15,480 bases of DNA from an uncultured Slackia sp. GTDB taxonomy: Bacteria > Actinomycetota > Coriobacteriia > Coriobacteriales > Eggerthellaceae. The number at the start of each line of letters is the position of its first letter. The stretch's first letter is position 1. The DNA lies in assembly GCA_934661005.1 (NCBI GenBank), contig CAKUIK010000050.1, positions 1 through 15,480 of the forward strand, given 5' to 3'. Below, one piece after another: positions 1-6,759 of this stretch. The notes beneath the pieces were generated by a model, which was not told the origin of the DNA, did not search any database, and worked only from the letters and a program-made list of their open reading frames with translations. A program made the position numbers and the translations under genes.

Positions 1-40
1 TTCTCGAACTCAGCCGGACATGTTCGGCTGAGTTCGAGAA
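1..40. repeat. Near-perfect 40-bp palindrome (stem-loop)
   Basis: Positions 1-16 are the exact reverse complement of 25-40. The central eight bases (GACATGTT) continue the dyad apart from one G/T pair. On the + strand the stem is followed by CGAAACC with no T-run, so it is not a canonical terminator in that direction. The sequence left of position 1 is not visible, so it could terminate a - strand gene or be a protein-binding dyad or repeat. Confidence 0.75.
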
Positions 41-117
41 CGAAACCAAAGTGTTCGGATGAACTTACAAATCAACTCTGTCATGTGCATTCCTGCACAA
101 TTCGACACATTTTTCCT

Positions 118-146
118 TTGCCCATGACAAAAGACGTTCGTTATGG
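118..146 (+). promoter_or_regulatory. Candidate tRNA-Val promoter
   Basis: TTGCCC (118-123) and TTATGG (141-146) are separated by 17 bp, or by 18 bp to TATGGC. Transcription would start about 10 bases before the mature tRNA 5' end at 163. The -10 match is moderate, so this is a position-supported guess. Confidence 0.35.
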
Positions 147-162
147 CAGAATTAATCTTCGC

Positions 163-237
<75 letters not shown>

Positions 238-248
238 TTTGAACGCAC

Positions 249-281
249 AATGGCTGCTCATCTGAGCAGCCATTTTCTTTT
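249..281 (+). terminator. Factor-independent terminator of tRNA-Val
   Basis: Positions 249-260 are the perfect complement of 263-274 (12 bp, GC-rich core). They are followed by TTTTCTTTT (273-281). It starts 12 bases after the tRNA CCA end. Confidence 0.88.
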
Positions 282-575
282 CCTCATCGCTTGCAACCGC
301 GATATTAGCTCAGCTTCAAAGCTTCCATTTGCACCGCCATGCATCACAGATTGCACCACATCGCCGCACGCACGACCAGTCCATAGTCGCCTTGCGCCCG
401 CTCCATGTTCGTATTCTTGAATCGTTGCTGTTTTCCAGCTCAACACAATTAGACAAATAACGTTGGCACTCAGCGACAAGCGGCCGAGCAAAGCTCGACG
501 TTTAGCCGAGCCACGCAGCCTGCGCCGCACCGTAGCCCGCCCGAATGCAATGCTTTTCTTCCTTCCATTTTTCGC
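282..575. other. Intergenic stretch without a supported gene
   Basis: No credible gene is visible between the tRNA terminator and the acetyltransferase promoter. A 90-codon frame on the - strand (530 to 258) has low-complexity basic composition and runs into the tRNA terminator, so it is not called. The only local structure noted is a small hairpin CGAGC-AAA-GCTCG at 485-497. Confidence 0.6.
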
Positions 576-606
576 TATTATTGCCCCAAACTCAGATTAA
601 AGGAGG
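576..606 (+). promoter_or_regulatory. Candidate -10 box and ribosome binding site of the GNAT gene
   Basis: TATTAT at 576-581 is a good -10, but only a weak T-rich -35 lies upstream (about 551-558). A full-strength AAAGGAGG at 599-606 sits 6 bases before the ATG at 613 and fixes the start codon. Confidence 0.5.
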
Positions 607-612
607 CGCACC

Positions 613-1053
613 ATGTCGAACATCGAACTCAAGCGCGGGCAAAACGTGAAAGACGACGCATTCGAAATTCGCCGCCGTGTTTTCATGGAAGAGCAGGGCT
701 ACACCGACGAATTTGACGATATCGATAACACATGCGTCCATATCGTGCTCTACAAAGATGGCGAAGCGACCGGCTGCGCGCGCACCTTCCCCGAACCCGC
801 CGGGTCCACACGCTGGGCGGTTGGACGTGTAGCGGTGCTTCCCGAGAAGCGCGAAGGCGGTTTTGGTCGCATGCTCGTCGAAGAATGCGAACGTGCCGCC
901 ATCGAGGCGGGAGCGACCGAAATGTGCCTGCACGCCCAAGCTCGACTCGAGGGCTGGTATGGCCTCATGGGATACACGCGCTTCGGCGAAGTCGATTATG
1001 AAGACGAAGGCCAGCCGCACATTTGGATGGAAAAGACCATCGCGCGCTCCTAA
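613..1053 (+). CDS. GNAT-family N-acetyltransferase (ElaA/YjcF type)
   Basis: This 146-residue cytoplasmic protein is a single GNAT domain that would transfer an acetyl group from acetyl-CoA to an amine; the substrate is unknown. The acetyl-CoA motif A is seen as VGRVAVLP followed by R80-E-G-G-F-G85 (residues 70-88). The C-terminal half, with C105, HAQA (107-110), W115-Y116 and the E130-D-E-G-Q-P-H-I run, matches the ElaA/YjcF subgroup, where a ...AQ...FY...GF...ED.G.PHI pattern is typical. The length fits that subgroup. The start is fixed by AAAGGAGG six bases upstream, and the gene ends in two tandem TAA codons. It is monocistronic, with its own downstream hairpin, and convergent with the membrane protein gene that follows. 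The physiological role cannot be read from context. Confidence 0.88.
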   Translation: MSNIELKRGQNVKDDAFEIRRRVFMEEQGYTDEFDDIDNTCVHIVLYKDGEATGCARTFPEPAGSTRWAVGRVAVLPEKREGGFGRMLVEECERAAIEAGATEMCLHAQARLEGWYGLMGYTRFGEVDYEDEGQPHIWMEKTIARS

Positions 1054-1069
1054 TAAGCAGCGCTTCAAG

Positions 1070-1100
1070 GGAAAACCGCCCGCACCACGAGCGGTTTTCC
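1070..1100 (+). terminator. Probable terminator of the GNAT gene
   Basis: GGAAAACCGC (1070-1079) pairs perfectly with GCGGTTTTCC (1091-1100) around an 11-base loop, 14 bases after the tandem stops. There is no separate T-run after the stem; the only T-run lies inside the 3' arm. Termination efficiency is therefore uncertain. Confidence 0.6.
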
Positions 1101-1130
1101 TGGCGCGGCTACACGCGTACCGAACTAAAG

Positions 1131-1171
1131 CCTTAATGAAAATGGGCGCCAGATCCAATCCGGCGCCCATT
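1131..1171 (-). terminator. Terminator for the - strand GntR/DUF1648 cassette
   Basis: AATGGGCGCC (1141-1150) and GGCGCCCATT (1162-1171) form a 10-bp stem with an 11-base loop. Read on the - strand, the stem is followed by TTTTCATTAA, which gives a U-rich tail. It lies about 125 bases past the stop at 1296. Together with the 1070-1100 hairpin it insulates two convergent transcripts. Confidence 0.7.
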
Positions 1172-1295
1172 GCGTATGCCTTAAAAAGTCGGCTTATAGG
1201 ATAAAAGCGCGTCTTGGCGAAACGCACGCTCCCATCCCTCTCATCAGACCAGAACGGAACGGAGCCTTTACAGTGGGGCGTTCGCCGCAAAACGC

Positions 1296-2417
1296 CTAAC
1301 CCACCATCAAAAACGACGCCGCGACAAACCCGACGGTAAGCACAATAACCCCGCCAAAAATTGCCCAGGCCGCAGGGCGAGCGCAATTAATGGTCCAACC
1401 TATGCCAAACCGCTCAGGCACGAACAGGCTTGCATCTTCGGGCGCCCAGTAAAAAATGCCCAGCTTCCAATGAGCGTCATCGTCGACAAGCATGACATCG
1501 CTCGCTTGCATGCGAAGGAACACACGCGATCCGCATTGGCCATACACCACGCTTACGGCAATAGACGCCACCACCATCGGAACACACGCGACAAGCGTCG
1601 CGATTACCGCAGCGCCAATTCTTATAACGCCTACGATATTCAGTTCGAAGGCAATTCCCATGACCATAGTCAACAGCACGCCGCCGCCTACCAGCACAAT
1701 TGAATTCGCTCGAACGAACATACCATACGCCCAAGCGGAAGAGGCGGGCGAACCGGGCTCCTTCCAGTTTTTCGACGCAAGCATCTGCCAATGGCAAAAC
1801 GTCAATATAATCGCGAGGAAAACCTCAAGCAGCACGGGGAACAACACGACGCCCACGCTTTTCTGCGCCCACTGGTCAATCGCCCCATCGAAGCCTATAT
1901 GCATGGGCACCTGCTCGGGCATGGAGGAATACCCGGCGGCAGCAATTGCCACCGTAATGATGATCACGGGAAAATAGAGCATATTCCACTTCAACGAAAG
2001 CCCCCGCGGAAAGCCTTCGGGTTCCGCCCCGAGAGAAGCGACGGATTGCTGCGATTGCGCAGCCCATCCTTGTTCTTTCTTATATGAAACCACGCGGCGT
2101 CGATAGAAAAGCATGAGACCATACGACGCGAACATGAGCGCGAAGGTGCCGCCAATAAGCAAGACGAAGAGAACTAAAGGACGCTGGGCATACACCGCCA
2201 TTGCGCATGCAAGCGTAAGCCCCAACGTAATCGCGAGCATAATGACGGCATATTTGCGCTTAAGAGCCTTGATGTACTCATCGTCCTGAGCGATAGAGGG
2301 AACTGTTACCGCAAACGCCTCGGTACGACGCTGCAAATACGGAACTATGGCTGCCAATATTCCGCAAAGAGGAATCGTCGAGCATACCGCGCACATAATA
2401 ATTGTCGTTGTAGTCAT
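1296..2417 (-). CDS. DUF1648/DUF5808 multi-spanning membrane protein
   Basis: This is a 373-residue integral membrane protein of unknown function. Membrane segments are visible near residues 8-28, 56-75, 80-105, 145-163, 188-208, 238-256, 263-292 and 352-371. The motif P171-x-HIGFDG-x-IDQW (about 166-186) is the DUF1648 signature. The segment DDDAHWKLGIFYW through RFGIGWTIN (about 312-345) is the DUF5808 signature. Both are commonly found together in Bacillota and Actinomycetota. The ATG lies 9 bases after the stop of the GntR gene, preceded by GGGGG, so the two genes form one transcript. By analogy with other YtrA-type GntR plus membrane protein pairs, it may act in envelope homeostasis or efflux and be controlled by its neighbour. 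That role is inference; the domain assignment is strong. Confidence 0.85.
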   Translation of the reverse strand: MTTTTIIMCAVCSTIPLCGILAAIVPYLQRRTEAFAVTVPSIAQDDEYIKALKRKYAVIMLAITLGLTLACAMAVYAQRPLVLFVLLIGGTFALMFASYGLMLFYRRRVVSYKKEQGWAAQSQQSVASLGAEPEGFPRGLSLKWNMLYFPVIIITVAIAAAGYSSMPEQVPMHIGFDGAIDQWAQKSVGVVLFPVLLEVFLAIILTFCHWQMLASKNWKEPGSPASSAWAYGMFVRANSIVLVGGGVLLTMVMGIAFELNIVGVIRIGAAVIATLVACVPMVVASIAVSVVYGQCGSRVFLRMQASDVMLVDDDAHWKLGIFYWAPEDASLFVPERFGIGWTINCARPAAWAIFGGVIVLTVGFVAASFLMVG

Positions 2418-2426
2418 TACTGCCCC

Positions 2427-2882
2427 CTAATCGTCACAAGAAGAATGAGCCTTCGCCCCGACGTCTTTCGCCCCAACGTCTTTCGCCTCGGCGTCCTTTG
2501 TCTCATACGCGCGTTTCGCTTGAGTCGCAGCGCGTTCGAGAAATTCGTCCAGCGTGCCACCACGAGCGCGCCAAGCCACAGCCAAGTCACGCAACGTACT
2601 CTCCATTTGATCGTCGACGAGCGCCGTTGAGTCATTCGAATCATGCGTATCGGCGATAAATACGCCCGATCGACCTCGCACCACAACATAGCCTTCGTCA
2701 CGCAACACGGCATATGCCTTATTAACCGTGTGCAGGTTAATACCCAAATCGCTTGCCATGCGTCGCACGCTTGGCAATGCATCGCCCGCCGATAGATCGC
2801 CTCGGGCGATGCCGGCAATTATTTGCGAACGAATCTGCATATACAGCGGCGTATCGACCATGTCGTTAACAACAATATACAT
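2427..2882 (-). CDS. GntR-family transcriptional regulator (YtrA type)
   Basis: This 151-residue DNA-binding repressor is probably autoregulatory. Residues 12-77 form a classic GntR winged helix: PLYMQIRSQI, LPSVRRMASDLGIN, HTVNKAYAVL, then a wing ending in GRSGVFIA. The region after it is only about 70 residues, with one long helix (87-126), as in the short YtrA subgroup rather than FadR or HutC regulators. The longer open frame up to 3020 is rejected: ATG 2882 has AAAGGG 7 bases upstream, and the extra N-terminus would run through the operator and a terminator. The C-terminus carries three tandem 15-bp repeats encoding a KDxxA pattern (about residues 129-143). It is followed after 9 bases by the DUF1648 membrane protein it probably controls. 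Confidence 0.9.
   Translation of the reverse strand: MYIVVNDMVDTPLYMQIRSQIIAGIARGDLSAGDALPSVRRMASDLGINLHTVNKAYAVLRDEGYVVVRGRSGVFIADTHDSNDSTALVDDQMESTLRDLAVAWRARGGTLDEFLERAATQAKRAYETKDAEAKDVGAKDVGAKAHSSCDD
2460..2504 (-). repeat. Three tandem 15-bp repeats in the GntR gene
   Basis: Units at 2460-2474, 2475-2489 and 2490-2504 differ at only a few bases. They encode imperfect copies of a five-residue K-D-[VA]-[GE]-A pattern just before the C-terminus. The length is a multiple of three, so copy-number change would keep the frame. Confidence 0.8.
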
Positions 2883-2889
2883 ATCAATA

Positions 2890-2935
2890 CCCTTTCTTGT
2901 TATACCTGTACTATAACAGCTATAACAAGAAAGGG
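2890..2935 (-). promoter_or_regulatory. Operator inverted repeat upstream of the GntR gene
   Basis: CCCTTTCTTGTTATA (2890-2904) and its exact complement (2921-2935) form 15-bp arms around a 16-base spacer. Nested inside are GTTATA (2899-2904) facing TATAAC (2912-2917, repeated at 2921-2926) and CTGT/ACAG (2906-2909/2916-2919). It spans most of the predicted promoter and the ribosome binding site region. It is the obvious site for autoregulation by the GntR protein. Confidence 0.7.
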
Positions 2936-2938
2936 CAA
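2910..2938 (-). promoter_or_regulatory. Promoter of the GntR/DUF1648 cassette
   Basis: On the - strand TTGCCC (2938-2933) and TATAGT (2915-2910) are separated by exactly 17 bp. Transcription would start near 2903, inside the inverted repeat and about 20 bases before the ATG. A repressor bound to the repeat would block polymerase. Confidence 0.65.
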
Positions 2939-2951
2939 AATCAATCATTCT

Positions 2952-2996
2952 CCAAACAAAACAAAAGGAACGGCCCCTTTCGGGACCGTTCCTTTT
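2952..2996 (-). terminator. Terminator of the arc operon
   Basis: AAAAGGAACGG (2963-2973) pairs with CCGTTCCTTTT (2986-2996), extended after one C/A mismatch by CCC/GGG around a TTTC loop. On the - strand the stem is followed by TTTTGTTTTGTTTGG, and it lies 84 bases after the stop of the YfcC-type gene. The + strand also has a T6 run after the stem (2993-2998), so it could act in both directions. Confidence 0.88.
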
Positions 2997-3079
2997 TTCC
3001 ACCACACGACGGAGGCTCAACCCCGCGTGGAGGAATCGTATCCTTGGTTATCGCCAGGCACAGAGCCGGAGAAACCTCA

Positions 3080-4555
3080 CTAGAGTATGCACATTGCAAC
3101 TGTGACAATCACCAAGCAGATGACCGCCAATATCGCGAGCAGTTTTCCTACCCACTTAAGCCACGTGCCGTACTGCACATGAGCAACTGCCAAGCCACCC
3201 ATGATTGCGCCGCAGGTAGGAGTGAACAGGTTCACGAAGCCATTTGCGGAGCTGAAGATCATGACCATGGTCTCGACCGAGAAACCGAGGTTCGCAGCCA
3301 AGGGACCCATGATGGGCATGGACACAGTTGCCATGCCGGAGCTCGACGGAATCAAGAACGAAAGCACAACGTAGAGCAGCCACGATGCCGGCGCGAAGAT
3401 GAACGCGGAGACACCCTGCAAAGCGTTGGAGGCATTCAACAGAATCCAGTCGGACATGCCGGTTTCAGCCATCAGGATGGAGATACCACGAGCGAGAGCG
3501 ATGATCATAACAACGCTCATCATGTCTGCGGTGCCGTCGATAAACGCCTTCACCGTTTCGGCCTCGGAAAGACCGCCAACCACGGCGATGATGAGGGCCA
3601 GGATGAAGAACCAGCACGCAGCCTCAACGAAGTACCATTCACCAAGCGGAAGGCCGGTAATAACGGCAGACCAACCGAGGAAGATTTCAACACCGAAGTC
3701 TTCCCAAGGAATGAAGCTGATGACCATCACGATAAATGCGATGGCGAACACGATCAGGGCACCCTTCTGACGACCGGTGAGCGTGACGTCTTCAAGAGCG
3801 TTGTCCTTGCCGAAGTTCTCTTTCTCGGCTTCCTGCTCCTGCAGAGACAGGATCGTCGAACCCCTGTCCTTCTTCACCTTGGCGGCATACTTCATAACAT
3901 AGATGATGGACACAGCCGTGGTGGAAATCCAGAGGATGGCGCCCAGAGCGATGATGATGCCCTGGTTCACCTGAATGCCAGCGTCAACGAGCGAAGATAC
4001 CGCAGCGCCAACGGCGAACGGGTTAACCGTAGAGCCCAAAACGCCGCAGCCAGCACCCAACAGAACGACTGCCGAGCCAACCATCGCATCGAAGCCGGCA
4101 GCATACATGGTTGCTGCAAGCAGAACGTAGAACGGCACGGTTTCTTCGCACATGCCGTAGGTGGTACCACCGATAGAGAACAGAATCATAAGAATGGGAA
4201 TGAGAACGAGCTCATTGCCCTTGAGCTTCTTCACCAGCACGGCAATGCCGTTGTCGAGAGCGCCCGTCTTGGTCATAACGCCCAAGAACCCGCCCAGAAT
4301 CATAACGAAGAAGCAGACCTCAAGTGCGCCGCCCGGGAAGGTGTCGGGGTTCGCAGCACCTTCAACAATATCGCCAGGAGCACCAGTGAAGCCATAAATC
4401 GGAGATGTCAAAATGTTTGACAGAGATGCAGCCGTAACAGTACCGCCCGTGGCTGCCGCAGCAATCCACGAAATAACGGCCAGAACGACCAAAAGGATGA
4501 GCAAAATACTAAAGGAGCTAATGGGGTCCTTTTTTTTCTTAGTCTTCTCAGCCAT
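3080..4555 (-). CDS. YfcC-family carrier, probable arginine/ornithine exchanger of the ADI pathway
   Basis: This 491-residue inner-membrane carrier has about twelve hydrophobic spans. The YfcC family (related to anaerobic C4-dicarboxylate carriers) is recognised from STVNPFAVG (about 174-182), PSSSGMATVSMP in the second half and TPTCGAIMGGL near the C-terminus, where re-entrant substrate-binding loops are expected. The N-terminus is short and lysine-rich (MAEKTKKKKD). A charged cytoplasmic loop at about 225-255 separates the two halves. As last gene of arcA-arcB-arcC-this gene it occupies the position of ArcD, so exchange of external arginine for internal ornithine is the likely job. Substrate is inferred from context, not sequence. 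The ATG at 4555 is preceded by AAAGGGG. An upstream hairpin pair and a downstream terminator delimit it. Confidence 0.86.
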   Translation of the reverse strand: MAEKTKKKKDPISSFSILLILLVVLAVISWIAAAATGGTVTAASLSNILTSPIYGFTGAPGDIVEGAANPDTFPGGALEVCFFVMILGGFLGVMTKTGALDNGIAVLVKKLKGNELVLIPILMILFSIGGTTYGMCEETVPFYVLLAATMYAAGFDAMVGSAVVLLGAGCGVLGSTVNPFAVGAAVSSLVDAGIQVNQGIIIALGAILWISTTAVSIIYVMKYAAKVKKDRGSTILSLQEQEAEKENFGKDNALEDVTLTGRQKGALIVFAIAFIVMVISFIPWEDFGVEIFLGWSAVITGLPLGEWYFVEAACWFFILALIIAVVGGLSEAETVKAFIDGTADMMSVVMIIALARGISILMAETGMSDWILLNASNALQGVSAFIFAPASWLLYVVLSFLIPSSSGMATVSMPIMGPLAANLGFSVETMVMIFSSANGFVNLFTPTCGAIMGGLAVAHVQYGTWLKWVGKLLAILAVICLVIVTVAMCIL

Positions 4556-4571
4556 GGGAGTCCCCTTTCCT

Positions 4572-4651
4572 GGGAGAGCACCCGCGCAACCCTTGCGGTT
4601 TCCCCTGCGCGAATGCTCCCTCCCCCGAGCGACCGGCCCGGAGGAGGGGGA
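4572..4651 (-). other. Two intercistronic stem-loops between arcC and the carrier gene
   Basis: In transcript order, TCCCCC/GGGGGA (4651-4646 with 4626-4621) is followed by a two-part stem: GAGCA/TGCTC (4576-4580/4614-4618) and CGCGCA/TGCGCG (4583-4588/4606-4611), interrupted by a CC/AA internal loop. No T-run follows. They may adjust expression of the carrier relative to the enzymes by RNA processing or partial termination, which is inference. Confidence 0.5.
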
Positions 4652-4660
4652 TTGAGCGGC

Positions 4661-5614
4661 TTAGGCGGTAATCGTAGTACCGGTCAAGCCATTAATTGCA
4701 TCTTTGGCCTTGTCCAAAGACGTGATGAGGGCTTTACCCTGGGGGTATTCCTCGACATACTCAAGGCATGCCTCAACCTTCGGCAACATGGAGCCTGGCG
4801 CGAACTGGCCCTGCTCGATGTATTCCTGAGCCTGAGCGATATCCATCGTGTCGATATCGGCCTGCTCGGGAGTGTTAAAGTTGATAGCAACCTTCTCGAC
4901 AGCGGTGAGAATCACCAGCATGTCGGCCTTGAAGGTGGCAGCCATCATGGCAGCCGAACGGTCCTTGTCGATAACGGCAGGAACGCCTTCGTAGGTGTCG
5001 TTGCGCTCGAACACCGGCACGCCGCCGCCGCCCGTGCAAACAACGATGTAGCCGTCGTCGAAGAGGTCCTGAATCGCGTCGCTCTCAACGATGCGGCGGG
5101 GCTTCGGAGAAGCAACCACCTGACGCCAACCACGGCCGGCATCTTCCTTGAAGGTGTAGCCGGTCTCGGCGGCCTTGGCCTTGGCCTCTTCCTCGGTCAG
5201 GAAGGCGCCAACAGGCTTGGTGGGGTTCTGGAAGGCCGGATCGTCGGGATACACGACGGTCTGCGTAACCACGTTAGCAGTGGAACGCATGATGCCGCGA
5301 CGACGAAGCTCATTCAGAATAGCCTGCGAGAGCTGGTAGCCAATGTAGCCCTGGCTCATGGCGCCGGCCTCGGGGAAAGGCATTTCAGGCGTTTTTTCGT
5401 CATGCTGAGATGCGAAAGCAAACGCGTTGTTAATCATGCCGACCTGAGGGCCGTTGCCGTGGGTGACGATGACGTTGTTGCCTTCGGCAACCATGTCAAC
5501 GATGCAGGCTGCAGTGTGCTTTACGAGCTCAAGCTGCTCCTGGGGCGTATTGCCCAGGGCGTTGCCGCCCAGCGCGATGACAATACGCTTTCCATCTGAC
5601 TTAATGTAAGGCAT
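4661..5614 (-). CDS. arcC: Carbamate kinase
   Basis: This 317-residue cytoplasmic enzyme makes ATP from carbamoyl phosphate and ADP, the energy-yielding last step of arginine fermentation. Amino acid kinase fold motifs are visible: IALGGNAL (13-20), THGNGPQVG (51-59), then PEAGAMSQGYIGYQL, CTGGGGVPV (mid-protein), DKDRSAA and GSMLPKVEA near the C-terminus. The length is typical of the family (about 310). The start at 5614 is supported by AGGAG about 8 bases upstream. It lies 16 bases after the arcB stop, so both are co-transcribed. The following gap to the carrier gene is longer and structured. Confidence 0.97.
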   Translation of the reverse strand: MPYIKSDGKRIVIALGGNALGNTPQEQLELVKHTAACIVDMVAEGNNVIVTHGNGPQVGMINNAFAFASQHDEKTPEMPFPEAGAMSQGYIGYQLSQAILNELRRRGIMRSTANVVTQTVVYPDDPAFQNPTKPVGAFLTEEEAKAKAAETGYTFKEDAGRGWRQVVASPKPRRIVESDAIQDLFDDGYIVVCTGGGGVPVFERNDTYEGVPAVIDKDRSAAMMAATFKADMLVILTAVEKVAINFNTPEQADIDTMDIAQAQEYIEQGQFAPGSMLPKVEACLEYVEEYPQGKALITSLDKAKDAINGLTGTTITA

Positions 5615-5630
5615 TGCAAATCTCCTGCTA

Positions 5631-6626
5631 CTACTTCAGGGTGGCGTACATGACAGCCTTGATGGTGTGCATACGGTTCTCAGCCTCGTCGAAGACCTTG
5701 GACTGCTTCGACTCGAAGACCTCGTCGGTGACTTCCATCTCGGTGATGCCGAACTGCTCGGCCTTCTGGGCGCCAATCGTGGTGTTGGTGTCGTGGAAGG
5801 CGGGCAGGCAGTGCAGGAAGATGGCTTCCGGCTTGGCGAGAGCCATAAGCTCTGCGGTCACGCGATAAGGCTCGAGCTCCTTGATGCGCTCAGCCCAAAC
5901 CTCGTCGGGCTCGCCCATGGAGACCCAAACGTCGGTGTAGATAACGTCGGCGTTGGTGCAGGCTTCCTTGGGATCGTCGGTGAGGAGGATGGTGCAACCA
6001 TTCTCGGCAGCGATCGGCTTGCAAGCCTCAACCACGTCGTCGCCAGGCATGCAGTGCTTCGGGCCACAAGCCACGAAGTTCATGCCGAGCTTGGCGCACA
6101 CAACCATCAGGGAGCGAGCAACGTTGTTCTTGCAGTCGCCCATGAAGACGAGGGTGCGGCCCTTGATGTCGTAGTTGAAGTTCTCCTGAACGGTGAGGAT
6201 GTCGGCGAGCATCTGGGTGGGATGCCACTCAGTGGTCAGGCCGTTCCACACGGGCACGCCAGCGTTGGCAGCCAGGTCTTCAACGTCAGCCTGGGCAAAG
6301 CCGCGGAACTCGATGCCGTCATACATGCGGCCGAGAACGCGAGCGGTGTCCTCAATGGACTCCTTCTTGCCCATCTGAGAGCTGTTGGGATCAAGATAGG
6401 TGACGCCCATGCCCAGGTCCATTGCGCCAACTTCGAATGCGCAACGGGTACGGGTGGAGGTCTTCTGGAAGAGCAGAACGATGTTCTTGCCCTCGAGGTA
6501 ACGATGAGGAACGCCCGCGCGCTTCATGTCCTTGAAGTTCTTGGAAAGCTTCAGCAGGTATTCGATCTCCTCGGTAGAGAAGTCGAGCAGACGGAGGAAC
6601 GGACGACCAGAAAGATTAACACCCAT
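5631..6626 (-). CDS. arcB: Ornithine carbamoyltransferase (catabolic)
   Basis: This 331-residue enzyme interconverts citrulline plus phosphate with ornithine plus carbamoyl phosphate; in this operon it would run in the catabolic direction. The carbamoyl phosphate loop STRTR (57-61), EWHPTQ (133-138), the ornithine-binding SMGE region (236-239) and HCLPAFHD (272-279, including the catalytic Cys) are all intact. The start MGVNLSGR at 6626 is preferred over an upstream in-frame ATG (6692). It aligns with family N-termini and has AAAGGA seven bases upstream, whereas the extension would be read through the intercistronic hairpin. The anabolic paralogue is usually called argF; the symbol arcB is chosen from its operon partners. 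Confidence 0.96.
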   Translation of the reverse strand: MGVNLSGRPFLRLLDFSTEEIEYLLKLSKNFKDMKRAGVPHRYLEGKNIVLLFQKTSTRTRCAFEVGAMDLGMGVTYLDPNSSQMGKKESIEDTARVLGRMYDGIEFRGFAQADVEDLAANAGVPVWNGLTTEWHPTQMLADILTVQENFNYDIKGRTLVFMGDCKNNVARSLMVVCAKLGMNFVACGPKHCMPGDDVVEACKPIAAENGCTILLTDDPKEACTNADVIYTDVWVSMGEPDEVWAERIKELEPYRVTAELMALAKPEAIFLHCLPAFHDTNTTIGAQKAEQFGITEMEVTDEVFESKQSKVFDEAENRMHTIKAVMYATLK

Positions 6627-6676
6627 TTTGATTCCTTTCTTGGGTTGAAGGGAGAAACCCCTTCCTTGAGCCTCAT

Positions 6677-6710
6677 GCAGGCCCTGCGACACTCGTATCG
6701 CAGGGCCTGC
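6677..6710 (-). other. 13-bp intercistronic stem-loop between arcA and arcB
   Basis: GCAGGCCCTGCGA (6677-6689) and its exact complement (6698-6710) enclose an 8-base loop. It sits inside the 133-base gap between arcA and arcB. On the - strand it is followed by ATGAGGCTC, not a T-run, so it is not a standard terminator. A competing small hairpin (CTGCT/AGCAG, 6707-6720) overlaps its base. Stabilisation of the arcA message or a processing site is plausible. Confidence 0.65.
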
Positions 6711-6759
6711 TCTTAAGCAGCTGAGCCGCTTAATGACAGAGTTTGATGCGCGCTAGAAA

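Noticed and set aside
258..530. 90-codon - strand frame between the tRNA and the GNAT gene
   Set aside because: It ends inside the tRNA terminator, has no recognisable motif and unremarkable basic composition.
2897..4420. 507-codon + strand frame, and other 300-350-codon + strand frames opposite arcA, arcB and arcC
   Set aside because: They lie antisense to genes with intact motifs, have His/Asp/Gly-rich shadow composition and lack ribosome binding sites; codon bias of the real genes keeps these frames open.
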